This document shows positions 1 through 12,842 of a stretch of DNA of 40,640 bases, in pieces. The stretch is from assembly GCA_018664825.1 (NCBI GenBank), contig JABJNO010000022.1:1-40640 (forward strand). Direction: 5' to 3'. Numbering within the stretch: the first letter of the stretch is position 1; each line of letters starts with the position of its first letter. The translations under genes and the position numbers were made by a program. The notes under the pieces are model-generated. The model worked only from the letters and a program-made list of their open reading frames with translations, was not told the origin of the DNA and ran no database searches. The stretch is from Candidatus Parcubacteria bacterium. Its GTDB lineage: Bacteria > Patescibacteriota > Patescibacteriia > UBA1558 > GWA2-36-10.

Positions 1-2
1 TT

Positions 3-1403
<1,401 letters not shown>

Positions 1404-1430
1404 ATTAATAAATAATTTTAAATTAAACAT

Positions 1431-4400
1431 ATGCCTACTCCTTCTTCAACAAAAACAACTTTCATGGCCACAGAAAAAACAACTGTGATGGAATTTGATG
1501 CCATTAGATTAAAATTGGCGTCTCCCGAAGAAATTCACGGATGGTCAACTGGTGAAGTATTAAAACCAGAAACCATTAACTATCGCACTCAAAAGCCAGA
1601 GAAAGATGGTTTGTTTTGCGAAAAGATTTTTGGACCCACAAAAGATTGGGAATGTTATTGTGGTAAGTACAAGAGAATTCGTTATAAAGGAATTACTTGT
1701 GACAAGTGCGGCGTAGAAGTGACTCGTGCTGTTGTCCGTCGTGAAAGAATGGGACACATAGATCTAGCTGCCCCTGTTTCTCATATTTGGTTTTTACGTG
1801 GTATTCCATCAAAAATTGGTCTAGTACTTGATTTGAGTATACAAAATTTGGAAAAAGTTATTTACTTTGCTTCATTTATTGTTGGTCATGTAGATGATGC
1901 TGCTCGTAAAGAAACAACCGACCAAATCAAAGCCGAACTACAAAACAAACGAAAACAAATTGACAATGAATTTAATCAAAGATCTCAAGAAATAAATAAG
2001 CGTAAAGCAAAACTTTTGGCCGACGGTGAAGTCAAAGGTAAGGCAGAAAAGAAGATCGAAGAAGAACTGATGAGTCTAAATGTTGCCAAAATAGACAAGA
2101 TAAAAAGTCTAGAAGAGGCAGCTGATATAGCCTTGAAAGAACTGAAAGACTTAAAAGTATTACAGATTGTTTCTGAAAATAAATATCAAGAATTAGCCCT
2201 TCGTTATGGACATGTGTTTGAGGCAAATATTGGAGCCGAGGCAATTCGTGATCTTTTGAAAAAAGTTGATTTGAAAAAATTATACGAAGCTATTGAAGCA
2301 GAAATTAAAGTTGCTATTGCTTCAAAACAAAAAAAACTTATCCGTCGTTCAAGATTGGTTAAGAGTTTGTTGAATAACAAAATCAAACCAGAGTGGATGG
2401 TTATGAGTGCTATCCCAGTTATTCCTCCAGATTTGAGACCTATGGTCCAGCTTGATGGTGGTCGTTTTGCTTCATCTGATCTAAATGATCTATATCGTAG
2501 AGTTATCAACCGTAACAATAGATTAAAGAGACTAAAAGATCTGAGTGCTCCAGAGGTAATCCAAAGAAATGAAAAAAGGATGCTTCAAGAAGCAGTAGAT
2601 TCTTTGATTGATAACAATGCTCGTCATGGTAAAACAGTGACAGCATCTACCGGTCAAAAAAGAACTCTAAAGAGTATCGCTGATATGCTAAAAGGTAAGC
2701 AAGGTAGATTCCGTCAGAACTTACTTGGTAAACGTGTCGATTATTCTGGTCGTTCCGTGATTGTAGTTGGTCCTCATTTGAAAATTGGTCAATGTGGTTT
2801 ACCAAAAACGATGGCCTTGGAACTTTTCCGACCATTTGTGATATCAAAATTGATTAAAGCAGAATTGGTATACAATGTACGTAGTGCTAATAGATTTATT
2901 GAAGCTGGACATCCAGAAGTTTGGGCTATCTTAGAAGAGGTGGTCAAAGGAGCGCATGTTTTACTAAATCGTGCCCCAACACTTCATCGTCTAGGTATTC
3001 AGGCTTTTCAGCCAGTACTTATAGAGGGTAAAGCTATTCATTTGCATCCCTTGGTATGTTCTGCCTTTAATGCTGACTTTGATGGTGACCAAATGGCTGT
3101 CCATGTACCACTGACCGAAGAAGCTAAAACAGAAGCAAAAAATATAATGCTTTCTACTGCCAATCTTTTGAAACCAGCTACTGGTGAGCCAATTGTTACT
3201 CCTAGTCAAGACATTGTTTGGGGAGTTTATTATATGACTTATATTCACCCAGGCTCCAAAGTAACCAAATATTTTACAGATGAAAATGAAGCTGAAAGAG
3301 CGTTTATTTTGGAAGAAATAAAATTGCAAGACCCAATAAAAATCAGAGCTCAAAGAGCTGATAATAAAATAATCGAAACATCTATTGGTAGAATTTTATT
3401 CAATAGTGTTTTGCCAAAAGAAATGGGCTATGTCAATGATTTGATTGATAAAAAAGGTCTAAAAAATATTATTGCAGAATCATTTAGATTATTTTCTCAT
3501 GATGAAACTGTAAAACTTTTGGATGACGTAAAAGATATTGCCTTCGAATTTATTACTTCTTCTGGTATGTCTTGGGGGATGGATGATATTCCAAAACTTG
3601 AATGCAAAGCAGAGTTGATGAAAGAGGCAGAAACAAGGATAGAAGAAATAAAAGGACAATACAACAATGGTTTGCTTACCAACAAAGAAAGGTATGTAAA
3701 GGTTATTGAGGTTTGGACCGATATCAAGAATAAAATTACCGAAAAAAGTCAAAATATTTTTGATCCAACCAACTCAGTATCCAATATTATCAATTCTGGT
3801 GCTCGTGGTTCTTGGTCTCAGATGATTCAAATCATGGGTATGAAAGGTTTGGTTATTAACCCTGCTGGTGACATTATTGAGTTGCCGGTCAAGGCAAACT
3901 TCCAAGAAGGCTTGGATGTATTGGAATACTTTATTTCTACTCATGGTACTAGAAAAGGTTTGTCTGATACTGCCTTGCGTACAGCGTCAGCTGGTTATTT
4001 GACCAGAAGATTGGTAGATGTTTCTCAGGATGTAGTTATTCTTGAGGAAGATTGTAAAGACAAAGAAGGACATATTTTGACTAGAGAAGAATCAAAAGAA
4101 ATCAATGAACCAATCGCAGATAGAGTGGTTGGAAGAGTTTTGATTGATGGTATTAGAGATCCAAAGACAGAGAAAATAACCATCAAGGCAAATACTCTGG
4201 TTAACAAAGATCTAAGTGAAGAAATTCGTGAAATGGATTTAGATAGAGTAAAAATCAGATCACTATTGACCTGTAAATCAGTCAGAGGCGCCTGTCGAAA
4301 ATGTTATGGTTATGATCTTGGTTATAACAAATTGGTAGAAATGGGCACAGCCGTAGGTATTGTAGCTGCCCAGAGTATTGGTGAGCCTGGTACACAGCTT

Positions 4401-5315
4401 ACCATGAGAACTTTTCATACTGGTGGTGTTGCTGAGGGTGATATTACCCAAGGTTTGCCAAGGGTAGAAGAGTTATTTGAAGCTCGCCCACCAAAGAAAA
4501 GATCAATCATTGCTCCGATTACTGGAATTGTTGAAATTGATGATGATACTGCATTGTTTAGTAAAGATCAAAAGATTATCAAGATAAAACCACAGGAAGC
4601 TAGAATTGCTAAATATGATATTTCTAAAGGTACAGACAAAAGAGTAAAAAATGGAGAAGAGGTTTCTAAAGATCAATTACTCTATATAGCAAAAGAGACA
4701 GAAATTCGAGCTGGATTTGATGGAGTGATAAAATTAACTGAAAAGCAACTACAACTTATCAGTAAAGACAAAGAGGTTCATGAGGTTATTATCCCGGCTG
4801 GGTACAATCTTTGGATAAAAGACAAGGAATTGGTCATGGAAGGTCAACAGATTACAGAGGGTAGTATTGATTTACATGAATTATTTGAAGTCAGTGGAAA
4901 GCTTGATGTTCAAGAATATGTAATGAAAGAAATTAAACATATTTATTCTTCACAGGGACAGAATCTGAATGATAAACACGTTGAATTGATTGTTAGGCAA
5001 ATGTTCTCAAGGTTTTTAGTCAAAGAAGTTGGAGAAACAGAGTTGTTGCCAGGGGAAGTTATTACTTCTACTCAATTCAATGAAGCCAATAACAAGGTAA
5101 GTAGTAAAGCAACTGGTGAAGTATTATTGTTAGGAATCACCAAGGCAGCTTTGACTTCCGATTCATTTTTATCTGCCGCTTCATTTCAAGAAACAGCCAG
5201 AGTATTGATTGATGCGGCTATTTCTGGAAAAGTTGATAGATTAAGAGGTTTGAAAGAAAATGTTATTATTGGTCGCAAGATTCCAGCAGGTACAGGTTTT
5301 ATAGGAAAGAAATAA
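1431..5315 (+). CDS. rpoC: DNA-directed RNA polymerase subunit beta'
   Basis: [15 protein letters not shown] active-site motif, [20 protein letters not shown] zinc finger, [18 protein letters not shown]. Start may be 1431 or the in-frame ATG at 1464. Confidence 0.98.
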   Translation: MPTPSSTKTTFMATEKTTVMEFDAIRLKLASPEEIHGWSTGEVLKPETINYRTQKPEKDGLFCEKIFGPTKDWECYCGKYKRIRYKGITCDKCGVEVTRAVVRRERMGHIDLAAPVSHIWFLRGIPSKIGLVLDLSIQNLEKVIYFASFIVGHVDDAARKETTDQIKAELQNKRKQIDNEFNQRSQEINKRKAKLLADGEVKGKAEKKIEEELMSLNVAKIDKIKSLEEAADIALKELKDLKVLQIVSENKYQELALRYGHVFEANIGAEAIRDLLKKVDLKKLYEAIEAEIKVAIASKQKKLIRRSRLVKSLLNNKIKPEWMVMSAIPVIPPDLRPMVQLDGGRFASSDLNDLYRRVINRNNRLKRLKDLSAPEVIQRNEKRMLQEAVDSLIDNNARHGKTVTASTGQKRTLKSIADMLKGKQGRFRQNLLGKRVDYSGRSVIVVGPHLKIGQCGLPKTMALELFRPFVISKLIKAELVYNVRSANRFIEAGHPEVWAILEEVVKGAHVLLNRAPTLHRLGIQAFQPVLIEGKAIHLHPLVCSAFNADFDGDQMAVHVPLTEEAKTEAKNIMLSTANLLKPATGEPIVTPSQDIVWGVYYMTYIHPGSKVTKYFTDENEAERAFILEEIKLQDPIKIRAQRADNKIIETSIGRILFNSVLPKEMGYVNDLIDKKGLKNIIAESFRLFSHDETVKLLDDVKDIAFEFITSSGMSWGMDDIPKLECKAELMKEAETRIEEIKGQYNNGLLTNKERYVKVIEVWTDIKNKITEKSQNIFDPTNSVSNIINSGARGSWSQMIQIMGMKGLVINPAGDIIELPVKANFQEGLDVLEYFISTHGTRKGLSDTALRTASAGYLTRRLVDVSQDVVILEEDCKDKEGHILTREESKEINEPIADRVVGRVLIDGIRDPKTEKITIKANTLVNKDLSEEIREMDLDRVKIRSLLTCKSVRGACRKCYGYDLGYNKLVEMGTAVGIVAAQSIGEPGTQLTMRTFHTGGVAEGDITQGLPRVEELFEARPPKKRSIIAPITGIVEIDDDTALFSKDQKIIKIKPQEARIAKYDISKGTDKRVKNGEEVSKDQLLYIAKETEIRAGFDGVIKLTEKQLQLISKDKEVHEVIIPAGYNLWIKDKELVMEGQQITEGSIDLHELFEVSGKLDVQEYVMKEIKHIYSSQGQNLNDKHVELIVRQMFSRFLVKEVGETELLPGEVITSTQFNEANNKVSSKATGEVLLLGITKAALTSDSFLSAASFQETARVLIDAAISGKVDRLRGLKENVIIGRKIPAGTGFIGKK

Positions 5316-5335
5316 AACAACAAAAACATTATAAC

Positions 5336-5363
5336 AAAACCCCCACTTTTTGGGGGTTTTTGT
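5336..5363 (+). terminator. Intrinsic terminator after rpoC
   Basis: AAAACCCCCA / TGGGGGTTTT stem followed by a T-rich tract. Confidence 0.9.
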
Positions 5364-5388
5364 GTTTTTAGGAGGTTTATTTTTATCC

Positions 5389-5417
5389 TTAAGTATGGTA
5401 AAATATATTATACTTAA
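5389..5417 (+). promoter_or_regulatory. Candidate ftsK promoter/operator: extended -10 (TGG-TAAAAT) inside an inverted repeat
   Basis: TTAAGTAT (5389-5396) and ATACTTAA (5410-5417) flank TGGTAAAAT (5396-5404). Confidence 0.45.
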
Positions 5418-5439
5418 AGAGTTATAAACACATTTAAAC

Positions 5440-7671
5440 ATGCCTAGAAAAAGAAACTACGATGACGATGAGTTGGTGGATCATTGGAGTATAAATACAG
5501 AAACAAAAGGCGCTATTTTTACTATCTTGATATTTGTAGTGGCTTTTTTGAGTATTCTATCAATTTTTGATTTAGCAGGAGTATTTGGTCAATGGTTAAA
5601 CTATGGTTTATCATTTTCATTTGGTAGAGCTGATTGGGCCTTTATTCTTATCCTATTATATCTAGGTTTATTATTATTCAAAAGTAGAGTTTATAAAATT
5701 CGTTTTATTACCTATATTGGATTATTTTTGATATTAATGTCGATATCTGGTATTTTGAATTTTTTTGTAAACGAGTTTAGTTTTAGAGAAATTACTAGCG
5801 AAGGAATTGGCGGTGGAGCTATGGGTTATGGAGTTGGTCTAGGCCTTGGAAAGCTTTTGGGTTTTTGGGGATCTTTGACAGTTTTTGTAGCTAGTTTGTT
5901 GATAGGAATATTTTTGGCCTTCAATACGTCATTTAAAGATATTATTGAAAAAGGAAAATCACTTGGAATTTTGAAAGAAAAATTTGTTGGCGAAGAGGTT
6001 GATGACGATGAAGAAGAAGAGGAAGAAGACGAAGAATTTGTTCCAGGAGATGACGATGAAGAAGAAGAGGAAGAAGAAGCTGACGATGAAGAAGAGGAAG
6101 AAGAAGCTGACGATGAAGAAGAGGAAGAAGAAGAAGACAAACCTACGCGCAAGAAAATAAAAAAGTTTGTAGTGCCTATTGATTTATTGGAAGAATCAAA
6201 CACTGAGCCAGATTCAGGAGACGTCAATGCCAATATGAAAAAAATTCAAAAAACTTTTGAAAATTTTGGTATGGAAGTTACCATGGGAGAGGTCAATGTT
6301 GGGCCAACTGTTACTCAATATACACTCCGTCCAGCTGAGGGTGTGAGGCTTTCTCAGATGCTCACTTTACAAAATGATTTGGCTCTAGCCCTAGCTGCTC
6401 ATCCATTGCGCATGGAAGCACCTATTCCTGGTAAGTCTTTGGTTGGTATTGAGGTACCAAATCAAAGTGTATCAATGGTCAAGTTAAAAGACATTATAGA
6501 TACTGGCGCCTATAGAAAAAGAAAGAGTAATCTATCTTTAGCCTTGGGTAAGGATGTGGCAGGTACTCCTATATTGACCAACCTAGCTGATATGCCACAT
6601 ATGTTGGTGGCTGGTGCCACTGGTTCTGGTAAATCTGTTTGTATAAACAATATTATTCTTAGCTTGATATATCAAAATTCTCCTGAGGAATTAAAATTTA
6701 TTTTAGTTGATCCAAAACGTGTAGAGCTATCAGCTTATGCTGGCATTCCTCATTTATTGACCCCGGTCATAAACGAAACTGATAAGACAATAAACGCTTT
6801 GCGTTGGGTGGTAAAAGAGATGCACGAAAGATATAAACTTTTACAAGCATCTGGCAAGAGAAATATTAGTAGTTACAATAAGGCGGTAATAGTCAATAAG
6901 ATGCCTTATATAGTGGTGATTGTAGATGAGTTTGCAGCCTTGATGTCGCTAGCTCCAAAAGAGGTAGAGGCAGCCATTGTCAGCCTTGCTCAGATGGCTC
7001 GAGCTGTTGGTATTCATCTTGTCTTGGCTACTCAGCGTCCGTCCGTCGATGTTATTACTGGGCTTATCAAGGCCAATATTACGGCTAGGGCAGCATTTGC
7101 AGTAGCCTCTTCTATGGACTCTAGGACAATACTAGATACCTCGGGTGCAGAAAAATTACTTGGAAAAGGAGATATGCTGTTTGTGACTGCCGAAAGTTCA
7201 AAACCAAAACGTATTCAAGGTGCTTATGTCTCAGATGAAGAAATAAATGCGGTAGCTGATTTTATAAAAGAAAAAGCTGATCCAGAATATGATGATACTG
7301 TCACTGAAAAAGTAGGTAAAGCAGGAGCAACTGGTTTTGGCGGTGGTGACCAAGAAGACGACTTGGCCATGGAAGCAAAAGAGGTTGTATTAAAAGCGGG
7401 TAAAGCCTCTGCTACATTATTACAAAGACGATTACGAGTTGGCTATGCACGAGCAGCTAGGTTGTTGGATATACTAGAAGAAATGGGAGTGGTTGGTCCA
7501 CCAGAAGGTTCAAAGCCGCGCGAGCTTTTGATTAGCCAAGACGACTTGGAAGAAAATTTTGATTCTTCTCTTGACGAAGAAGAGACAGAAGAAGTAGAAT
7601 ATGAGGACGATGAAAATGAAGAGGAAGAAGTAGAAGACGAAGATGGTGAGGAGGAGGAAGATGATCGTTAA
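5440..7671 (+). CDS. ftsK: DNA translocase FtsK/SpoIIIE with acidic linker and acidic C-terminal tail
   Basis: N-terminal TM helices, Walker A GATGSGKSV, VDEFAALM, LATQRPSVDVITGLIKANI; C-terminal RRLRVGYARAARLLDILEEMGVVGP resembles the gamma domain. Confidence 0.95.
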   Translation: MPRKRNYDDDELVDHWSINTETKGAIFTILIFVVAFLSILSIFDLAGVFGQWLNYGLSFSFGRADWAFILILLYLGLLLFKSRVYKIRFITYIGLFLILMSISGILNFFVNEFSFREITSEGIGGGAMGYGVGLGLGKLLGFWGSLTVFVASLLIGIFLAFNTSFKDIIEKGKSLGILKEKFVGEEVDDDEEEEEEDEEFVPGDDDEEEEEEEADDEEEEEEADDEEEEEEEDKPTRKKIKKFVVPIDLLEESNTEPDSGDVNANMKKIQKTFENFGMEVTMGEVNVGPTVTQYTLRPAEGVRLSQMLTLQNDLALALAAHPLRMEAPIPGKSLVGIEVPNQSVSMVKLKDIIDTGAYRKRKSNLSLALGKDVAGTPILTNLADMPHMLVAGATGSGKSVCINNIILSLIYQNSPEELKFILVDPKRVELSAYAGIPHLLTPVINETDKTINALRWVVKEMHERYKLLQASGKRNISSYNKAVIVNKMPYIVVIVDEFAALMSLAPKEVEAAIVSLAQMARAVGIHLVLATQRPSVDVITGLIKANITARAAFAVASSMDSRTILDTSGAEKLLGKGDMLFVTAESSKPKRIQGAYVSDEEINAVADFIKEKADPEYDDTVTEKVGKAGATGFGGGDQEDDLAMEAKEVVLKAGKASATLLQRRLRVGYARAARLLDILEEMGVVGPPEGSKPRELLISQDDLEENFDSSLDEEETEEVEYEDDENEEEEVEDEDGEEEEDDR
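6049..6138 (+). repeat. Imperfect tandem repeat (about 27 bp) encoding a poly-Asp/Glu linker in FtsK
   Basis: GCTGACGATGAAGAAGAGGAAGAAGAA unit repeated with a 27-nt offset (6079, 6106), preceded by a related copy. Confidence 0.8.
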
Positions 7672-7679
7672 TAAAATTT

Positions 7680-8357
7680 ATGGCAGGATTTAGACAGAAG
7701 AAAATAAGCCTTGGGCAAACCTTACCTGATAAACTTAGAAAAGCTAGATTGGAAAAGGAAATTTCCCTAGAAGAAGCCCAAGAAGCAACAAAAATACAAG
7801 CAAAATACTTGGAGATATTAGAGGGTGGTGATTATCAGTCGTTGCCTGGTGAGATTTATGCCAAGGCATGGATAAAGATTTATGCTAAATTTTTGGATTT
7901 AGAAATTGGAGAGTTACTAAATGATTATAAACTAGAAAAGATAGTTAATGATCGGGTAAGTAAAATGGACAAGCCAGCTCAACTCAAAAAACCATCTCGA
8001 TTCAATGTTTTGGGGCCACGTATTTTAAAAGTTTTCGGAATTAGTATTGTGGTATTATTTTTGCTTGGATATTTAGGTTGGGAAGTAAAAAATATCATTG
8101 CTGCTCCACCGATTACTATTTATGAACCGCCAAATAATTTTAAAACTTCGGAAAGTAGAGTACTTATCAAAGGGCAGACTGAGGTAGAGGTTCAGCTGAC
8201 AATAAATAATGAAATTGTTTTGCCGGATGAAAATGGAAATTTTAGCCAGGAAATAAATTTGGTAAATGGCTTGAATAATTTGGAGATAAGTGCTAAAAAG
8301 AAACATAGCAAGACTAAAAACTTAGAGTTAATAATCTTGAGGGAAGATCTTGAATAA
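7680..8357 (+). CDS. RodZ-like protein: N-terminal HTH, one TM helix, extracellular Ig-like domain
   Basis: LRKARLEKEISLEEAQEATKIQAKYLEILEGGDYQSLPGEIYAKAWIKIYAKFL is typical of HTH_25/RodZ; TM segment; PPITIYEPPNNFKTSESRVLIKGQTE resembles an Ig-like domain. Confidence 0.85.
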   Translation: MAGFRQKKISLGQTLPDKLRKARLEKEISLEEAQEATKIQAKYLEILEGGDYQSLPGEIYAKAWIKIYAKFLDLEIGELLNDYKLEKIVNDRVSKMDKPAQLKKPSRFNVLGPRILKVFGISIVVLFLLGYLGWEVKNIIAAPPITIYEPPNNFKTSESRVLIKGQTEVEVQLTINNEIVLPDENGNFSQEINLVNGLNNLEISAKKKHSKTKNLELIILREDLE

Positions 8358-8414
8358 ATAATAATTAAAACGCAAGCAATACAGGCTAGTTTGCTGGAAG
8401 GAAGGCTCAAAAGT

Positions 8415-9440
8415 ATGGCCAAAATTAAAAATACCAAAAAAACCGACGATAAGTTGGATCAAGGAGTAAAATCCGCAATTGATCAGATTCGCACTCGTTT
8501 TGGCGAGGGATCTATCATGAACTTGGGAGAAGCAAAATCTATGAATGTAGAGGCAGTCAGCACAGGTTGTTTGTCGCTTGATATAGCTTTGGGAGTGGGT
8601 GGTGTACCAAGAGGAAGGATTGTCGAAATCTACGGTCCAGAAGCATCAGGTAAAACAACTCTAGCCCAACACATAGTATCCGAAGTACAAAAAATAGGCG
8701 GAGTAGCTGCCTTTGTTGATGCTGAGCACGCCTTAGATCCAGAGTATGCCAAAAAAATAGGTGTGGATACAGAGAACTTACTTATTTCTCAACCAGACAA
8801 CGGAGAGCAAGCCCTGGAAATTGTAGAGACGCTGGTCCGTTCAGGCGGGGTCGATGTAGTAGTAGTAGATAGTGTAGCTGCTTTAGTGCCTAGAGCTGAA
8901 ATAGAAGGTGAGATGGGTGATTCACACATGGGTCTACAAGCTCGTTTGATGAGTCAGGCTTTGAGAAAATTGGCTGGTATTGTCCACAAAAGTAAAACCA
9001 CAGTTGTCTTTATCAATCAGATTAGGATGAAAATCGGAGTTTTCTTTGGTAATCCGGAGACCACTACCGGTGGTAATGCTTTGAAATTTTATTCTTCAGT
9101 AAGAATAGAAGTTAGGCGCAGTGCTCAAATAAAACAAGGAGAGAAGATTATAGGTAATCAAGTAAAAGCAAAAGTTGTAAAAAACAAAGTAGCAGCACCT
9201 TTTAAAACAACTACTTTTGACATTATGTATAACGAAGGTATCTCTGTTGCTGGAGATGTTTTGGATACATCCCTTGCTTTTGGTATAATAGACAAATCTG
9301 GTAATTCTTATTCTTATGGAGAAACAAAATTGGGAGTAGGCAGAGAGACGGTCAAAACTTTTTTGAAAAAGGATAAAAAATTACTTGCTGAAATAAAAAA
9401 GAAAGTTTGGAAAGAATTTCGATCATCCGAAGTAGAATAA
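8415..9440 (+). CDS. recA: Recombinase RecA
   Basis: [80 protein letters not shown]. The listed start at 8391 is TTG; ATG at 8415 follows GGAAGGAAGG. Confidence 0.97.
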   Translation: MAKIKNTKKTDDKLDQGVKSAIDQIRTRFGEGSIMNLGEAKSMNVEAVSTGCLSLDIALGVGGVPRGRIVEIYGPEASGKTTLAQHIVSEVQKIGGVAAFVDAEHALDPEYAKKIGVDTENLLISQPDNGEQALEIVETLVRSGGVDVVVVDSVAALVPRAEIEGEMGDSHMGLQARLMSQALRKLAGIVHKSKTTVVFINQIRMKIGVFFGNPETTTGGNALKFYSSVRIEVRRSAQIKQGEKIIGNQVKAKVVKNKVAAPFKTTTFDIMYNEGISVAGDVLDTSLAFGIIDKSGNSYSYGETKLGVGRETVKTFLKKDKKLLAEIKKKVWKEFRSSEVE

Positions 9441-9454
9441 TTTTATAGATAAAT

Positions 9455-9493
9455 TTTAAACCGCCTGTTTGAGCTTGCTCAGGGCGGTTTAAA
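9455..9493 (+). terminator. Hairpin terminator after recA
   Basis: TTTAAACCGCC...GGCGGTTTAAA inverted repeat; U-tract weak. Confidence 0.6.
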
Positions 9494-9509
9494 TTAGTAT
9501 AATTTATAC
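9475..9509 (+). promoter_or_regulatory. Candidate promoter of flippase gene, leaderless configuration
   Basis: TTGCTC (9475-9480), 17 nt, TATAAT (9498-9503), then 6 nt to ATG at 9510. Confidence 0.55.
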
Positions 9510-10936
9510 ATGTCAGTCGCTAACAAAATATTTACCAATACAATTTGGCAGATGTCTATACGCGCCGTCAACATTTTGATTGGCGTTTTTTCTATTGCCT
9601 TGATCACTAGGATGTTTGGGAGTACTGGTTACGGGTTTTATACTACCACCACTGCCTTTGTGCAAATTTTCATGATTCTTGCCGACCTGGGACTCTACCT
9701 CACTTTATTGAGAGAGATATCCAAGGCAAAAGATGGGCAAGAAGAAAATAAAATCATAAATAATATTTTTACTATTAGGGTATTGTTTTCCATTTTAGTT
9801 TTGATATTGATTCCAGTAGCCATCCAGTTTTTTCCTTATGCGCCTATAGTCAAGACAGGGGTAATTTATTTTATGGGGGCATTATTTTTCCAAAGCTTGA
9901 TTACGACCATTACAGCAGTATTTTCCAAAAAATTGGAAATGCACAAAGTAGCCATTACAGATTTGGTACAAAAGGTTTTTTATTTTGCAGGCTTAGTATA
10001 TTTCTTTTACAATGCAAACTCACTCAATATTATTTTAGGAGCCAACTCTATTACTACTGGTATTGGTTTTCTAATAATTTTGTACTTTTTGAGAAAACAC
10101 ACCAAACTAAGACTGGCCTGGGATTTTGCTTATTGGAAAAAAATATTTTATGTAGCCTGGCCCTTGGCTATTACCGTAGTTCTCAATCTTTTGTATTTCA
10201 AAGCAGATACCCTTGTTTTGTCGGGTTTTCATAGTCCAGAAACAGTGGGTATATATGGGGCACCTTACCGGGTCTTGGAGGTGATTAGCACCTTTCCGCA
10301 TATGTTTTTGAGCCTTATTTTACCACTCCTGACCGCTGCTTGGGTAAATAAAAATACCAAAAAGTTTAATGAAATATTACAACACAATTTTGATTTTTTT
10401 AGTATATTGATTATGGGGATGATTGCCCTGTTATTATTGATTAGTAAACCACTGATGATTACCTTGGCAGGAGAGGAGTTTGCGGCCTCTGGTCCAATTT
10501 TAAATTTGTTGGTAGTAGCTACAGCTAGTATTTTTTACGGCACCCTATTTACTTATGCAATTGTTTCACTCGGAAAACAAAAACAAATGGTAAAATATTT
10601 TTTGATTACAGCGGTGGTTGGTATGTTGGATATTTTATTTTTATTCCTCCATTTTCTTATTGGGGAGCCGCCGGCATGACTTTGGTTGTAGAATTATTGA
10701 TGGTTGGCTTTGCTTGGCATGTAGTAAAGAAAAATATTGATGTTAGCTTGAACTTAAAAGTGTTTATGAAAGCTTTATTGGCAGGAGTAGCTACTTTTAT
10801 CATTGCTTGGTTTACAAAAGGCCCAACAATTTGGCTGACTACACTGACTGTGGTCTTGATTTATCCTTTTATTTTGTATTTACTAAAAGTGACAGATAGG
10901 GCATCATTAAAAATGTTAATATTTGGTAAAAAATAA
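9510..10936 (+). pseudogene. Polysaccharide flippase (Wzx/MATE-like) split by an apparent -1 frameshift near 10630-10645
   Basis: ORF 9510-10679 is a multi-TM flippase. Its last residues (LHFLIGEPPA) look out of frame, while frame 2 reads IPPFSYWGAAGMTLVVELLMV, a typical flippase C-terminal segment continuing into ORF 10676-10936. Confidence 0.75.
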
Positions 10937-12207
10937 TGAGTATTTTTATAGCAATTTTATTTTTTATAGTTTTTTTCTACCTTAGTTGCAAAAGACCTGT
11001 CTTTGGTTTGAGTGCTATTATAGTTTTATTACCAACTTATCTATGGCGCTATGATTTTTTTGGACTGCCAACTACTTTTTTAGAATTGATGATAGTATCC
11101 TTGTTTATAATTTGGCTTTGCAAAGACAAAAAGTACAAAAGGATAAATTTTTCTTTAAACAAAAAATCAGACAATCCAATTCCTCCAAAATTGAGATATA
11201 CATTGCTAGCTTGGCTGCTTGTGAGCTTGATAGGACTAGCTACAAATTTTAGTTTGGCGTCACTTGGTTTGTGGCGAGCGTATTTCTTGGAACCAATGAT
11301 GTTCTTTTTGATTTTTATACACACTGTCCGTGATAAAAAAGATTTTTTGTGGATTATCAAAGCTATTGCCCTGCTTCTATCTTGGTTATTTGTAGTTACT
11401 GTGTACCAGTACATGACCAACTGGAATTTTATACCTGCTTACAACCCACCAAATGATTTGAGATTGACGGGGATTTTTTCATATCCCAATGCACTTAGTT
11501 TATTGACTGCTCCATTAGCAATATTTTTATCTACTTGGTGGCTAACTCTCAAAAATAAAACTGATAATATTTATTATTTATTAGCAGGGATACTTGGTTT
11601 GAGTCTTTCTATATTTGCAATCAGTCAGGGGGCTATGTTGGCTATTTTGATAAGTGTAGCTGTTTTGCTAATTTTGGCTAAAAAAACAAGAAAATGGGCT
11701 ATTTCATTGTTTAGTCTGGCTATAATCTTGTTTATTGTCGTCCTGCCAAAATTAAACATAGATTTAAATCCAGATCTGAACTTACAATCAAGCTCAGTAG
11801 ATATTCGTCTCAATCAATGGAACGAAACATTGGATATGTTGGGAGACAAATTTATTTTGGGGGCAGGTATAGATGGATATCAGACAGCTTTACAAAATCA
11901 CCATCAAACAGAATGGCTAGAGATATATCTTTACCCACACAATATATTTTTAAATTTTTGGACAGAACTTGGGCTTTTAGGCTTGTTGGTCTTTATAGTT
12001 ATGTTGAGTCTTATTGTTTCTAGATTAATGGACTTGTTTAAAGATAAAAATAAACTAACATGGCCACTGACCTTGGTATGGACAGTTTGGTTTGTACATG
12101 GTCTTGTGGATGTGCCATACTTTAAAAATGATTTGAGTATATTATTTTTTGCACTACTAGCAATCACTTTTTATGGAGGATACAAAAAACAAAAACAAAA
12201 AAATTAA
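10936..12207 (+). CDS. O-antigen ligase/polymerase-like multi-TM protein
   Basis: Multi-TM protein with a C-terminal YPHNIFLNFWTELGLLGLL motif typical of Wzy_C/O-antigen ligase. Confidence 0.85.
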   Translation: MSIFIAILFFIVFFYLSCKRPVFGLSAIIVLLPTYLWRYDFFGLPTTFLELMIVSLFIIWLCKDKKYKRINFSLNKKSDNPIPPKLRYTLLAWLLVSLIGLATNFSLASLGLWRAYFLEPMMFFLIFIHTVRDKKDFLWIIKAIALLLSWLFVVTVYQYMTNWNFIPAYNPPNDLRLTGIFSYPNALSLLTAPLAIFLSTWWLTLKNKTDNIYYLLAGILGLSLSIFAISQGAMLAILISVAVLLILAKKTRKWAISLFSLAIILFIVVLPKLNIDLNPDLNLQSSSVDIRLNQWNETLDMLGDKFILGAGIDGYQTALQNHHQTEWLEIYLYPHNIFLNFWTELGLLGLLVFIVMLSLIVSRLMDLFKDKNKLTWPLTLVWTVWFVHGLVDVPYFKNDLSILFFALLAITFYGGYKKQKQKN

Positions 12208-12793
12208 TAGTCTTTCAGTTTCAACCTTGATTATCGCCAACCTATTTCCACTAGGCGGTGTTTTATTTTTTGGGATGGACATAGTATCGGTTATTTTACT
12301 TTATTGGTTTGAGAGCATTGTGATTGGGTTTTTCAATGTTTTGAAAATGATAAAAATAAAAGGATCGCTAAATTCTCCTTACATCCCATTTTTTATTTTG
12401 CAGTATGTCATTTTTTCTAGTGTACATTTTTATGCAATATTAGGAATACTAAAATTAGGATGGACAACTGGTGAGGCTCAAGATATATTTTTGCTAATCT
12501 CAAAATATTTTAATGTAATATTCTTTACACTGTGTACTTTGATTATTAGTCATGCTTTTTCTTTTGTTTCAAATTTTATAAACAAAAAAGAATATTTATA
12601 TAAAAAATTATTCCAGCAAATGTGGGCACCTTACAAGAGGATTATAATCATGCAGGTGCTTGTTTTGGCTATTGTTGTTGTGTTTATTTATACAAACCTC
12701 AATACCAGTATGGTTGCTTTATCTGTTTTGATTGTCTTGAAAATATTATTTGATATGCGGGCACACATAAGAGAACACAATAAAGTTTTGTAA
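12173..12793 (+). CDS. Membrane protein, DUF6498-like
   Basis: LLYWFESIVIGFFNVLKMIK motif and multiple TM segments; overlaps the preceding gene by 35 nt. Confidence 0.6.
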   Translation: MEDTKNKNKKINSLSVSTLIIANLFPLGGVLFFGMDIVSVILLYWFESIVIGFFNVLKMIKIKGSLNSPYIPFFILQYVIFSSVHFYAILGILKLGWTTGEAQDIFLLISKYFNVIFFTLCTLIISHAFSFVSNFINKKEYLYKKLFQQMWAPYKRIIIMQVLVLAIVVVFIYTNLNTSMVALSVLIVLKILFDMRAHIREHNKVL

Positions 12794-12807
12794 AAATAAA
12801 ATTTATA

Positions 12808-12842
12808 TTTACATAAGGGCTAAATTTTAGTATAATATATGT
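12808..12842 (+). promoter_or_regulatory. Promoter of galU, leaderless configuration
   Basis: TTTACA (12808-12813), 17 nt, TATAAT (12831-12836), 6 nt to ATG at 12843. Confidence 0.7.

Noticed and set aside
2204-3752. Several 66-120 aa minus-strand ORFs inside rpoC
   Set aside because: Antisense to a strongly conserved gene; compositions look like random translations.
5826-6233. 135-aa minus-strand poly-Ser ORF
   Set aside because: Antisense shadow of the GAA/GAT-rich acidic linker of FtsK; no independent evidence.
8415-9440. Possible intein or insertion in recA
   Set aside because: RecA motifs are contiguous and the length is normal.
10632-10645. Programmed -1 frameshift site in the flippase
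   Set aside because: A TTT TTA lacks the canonical X XXY YYZ pattern and no clear downstream stimulatory structure was seen; indel or pseudogene is simpler.
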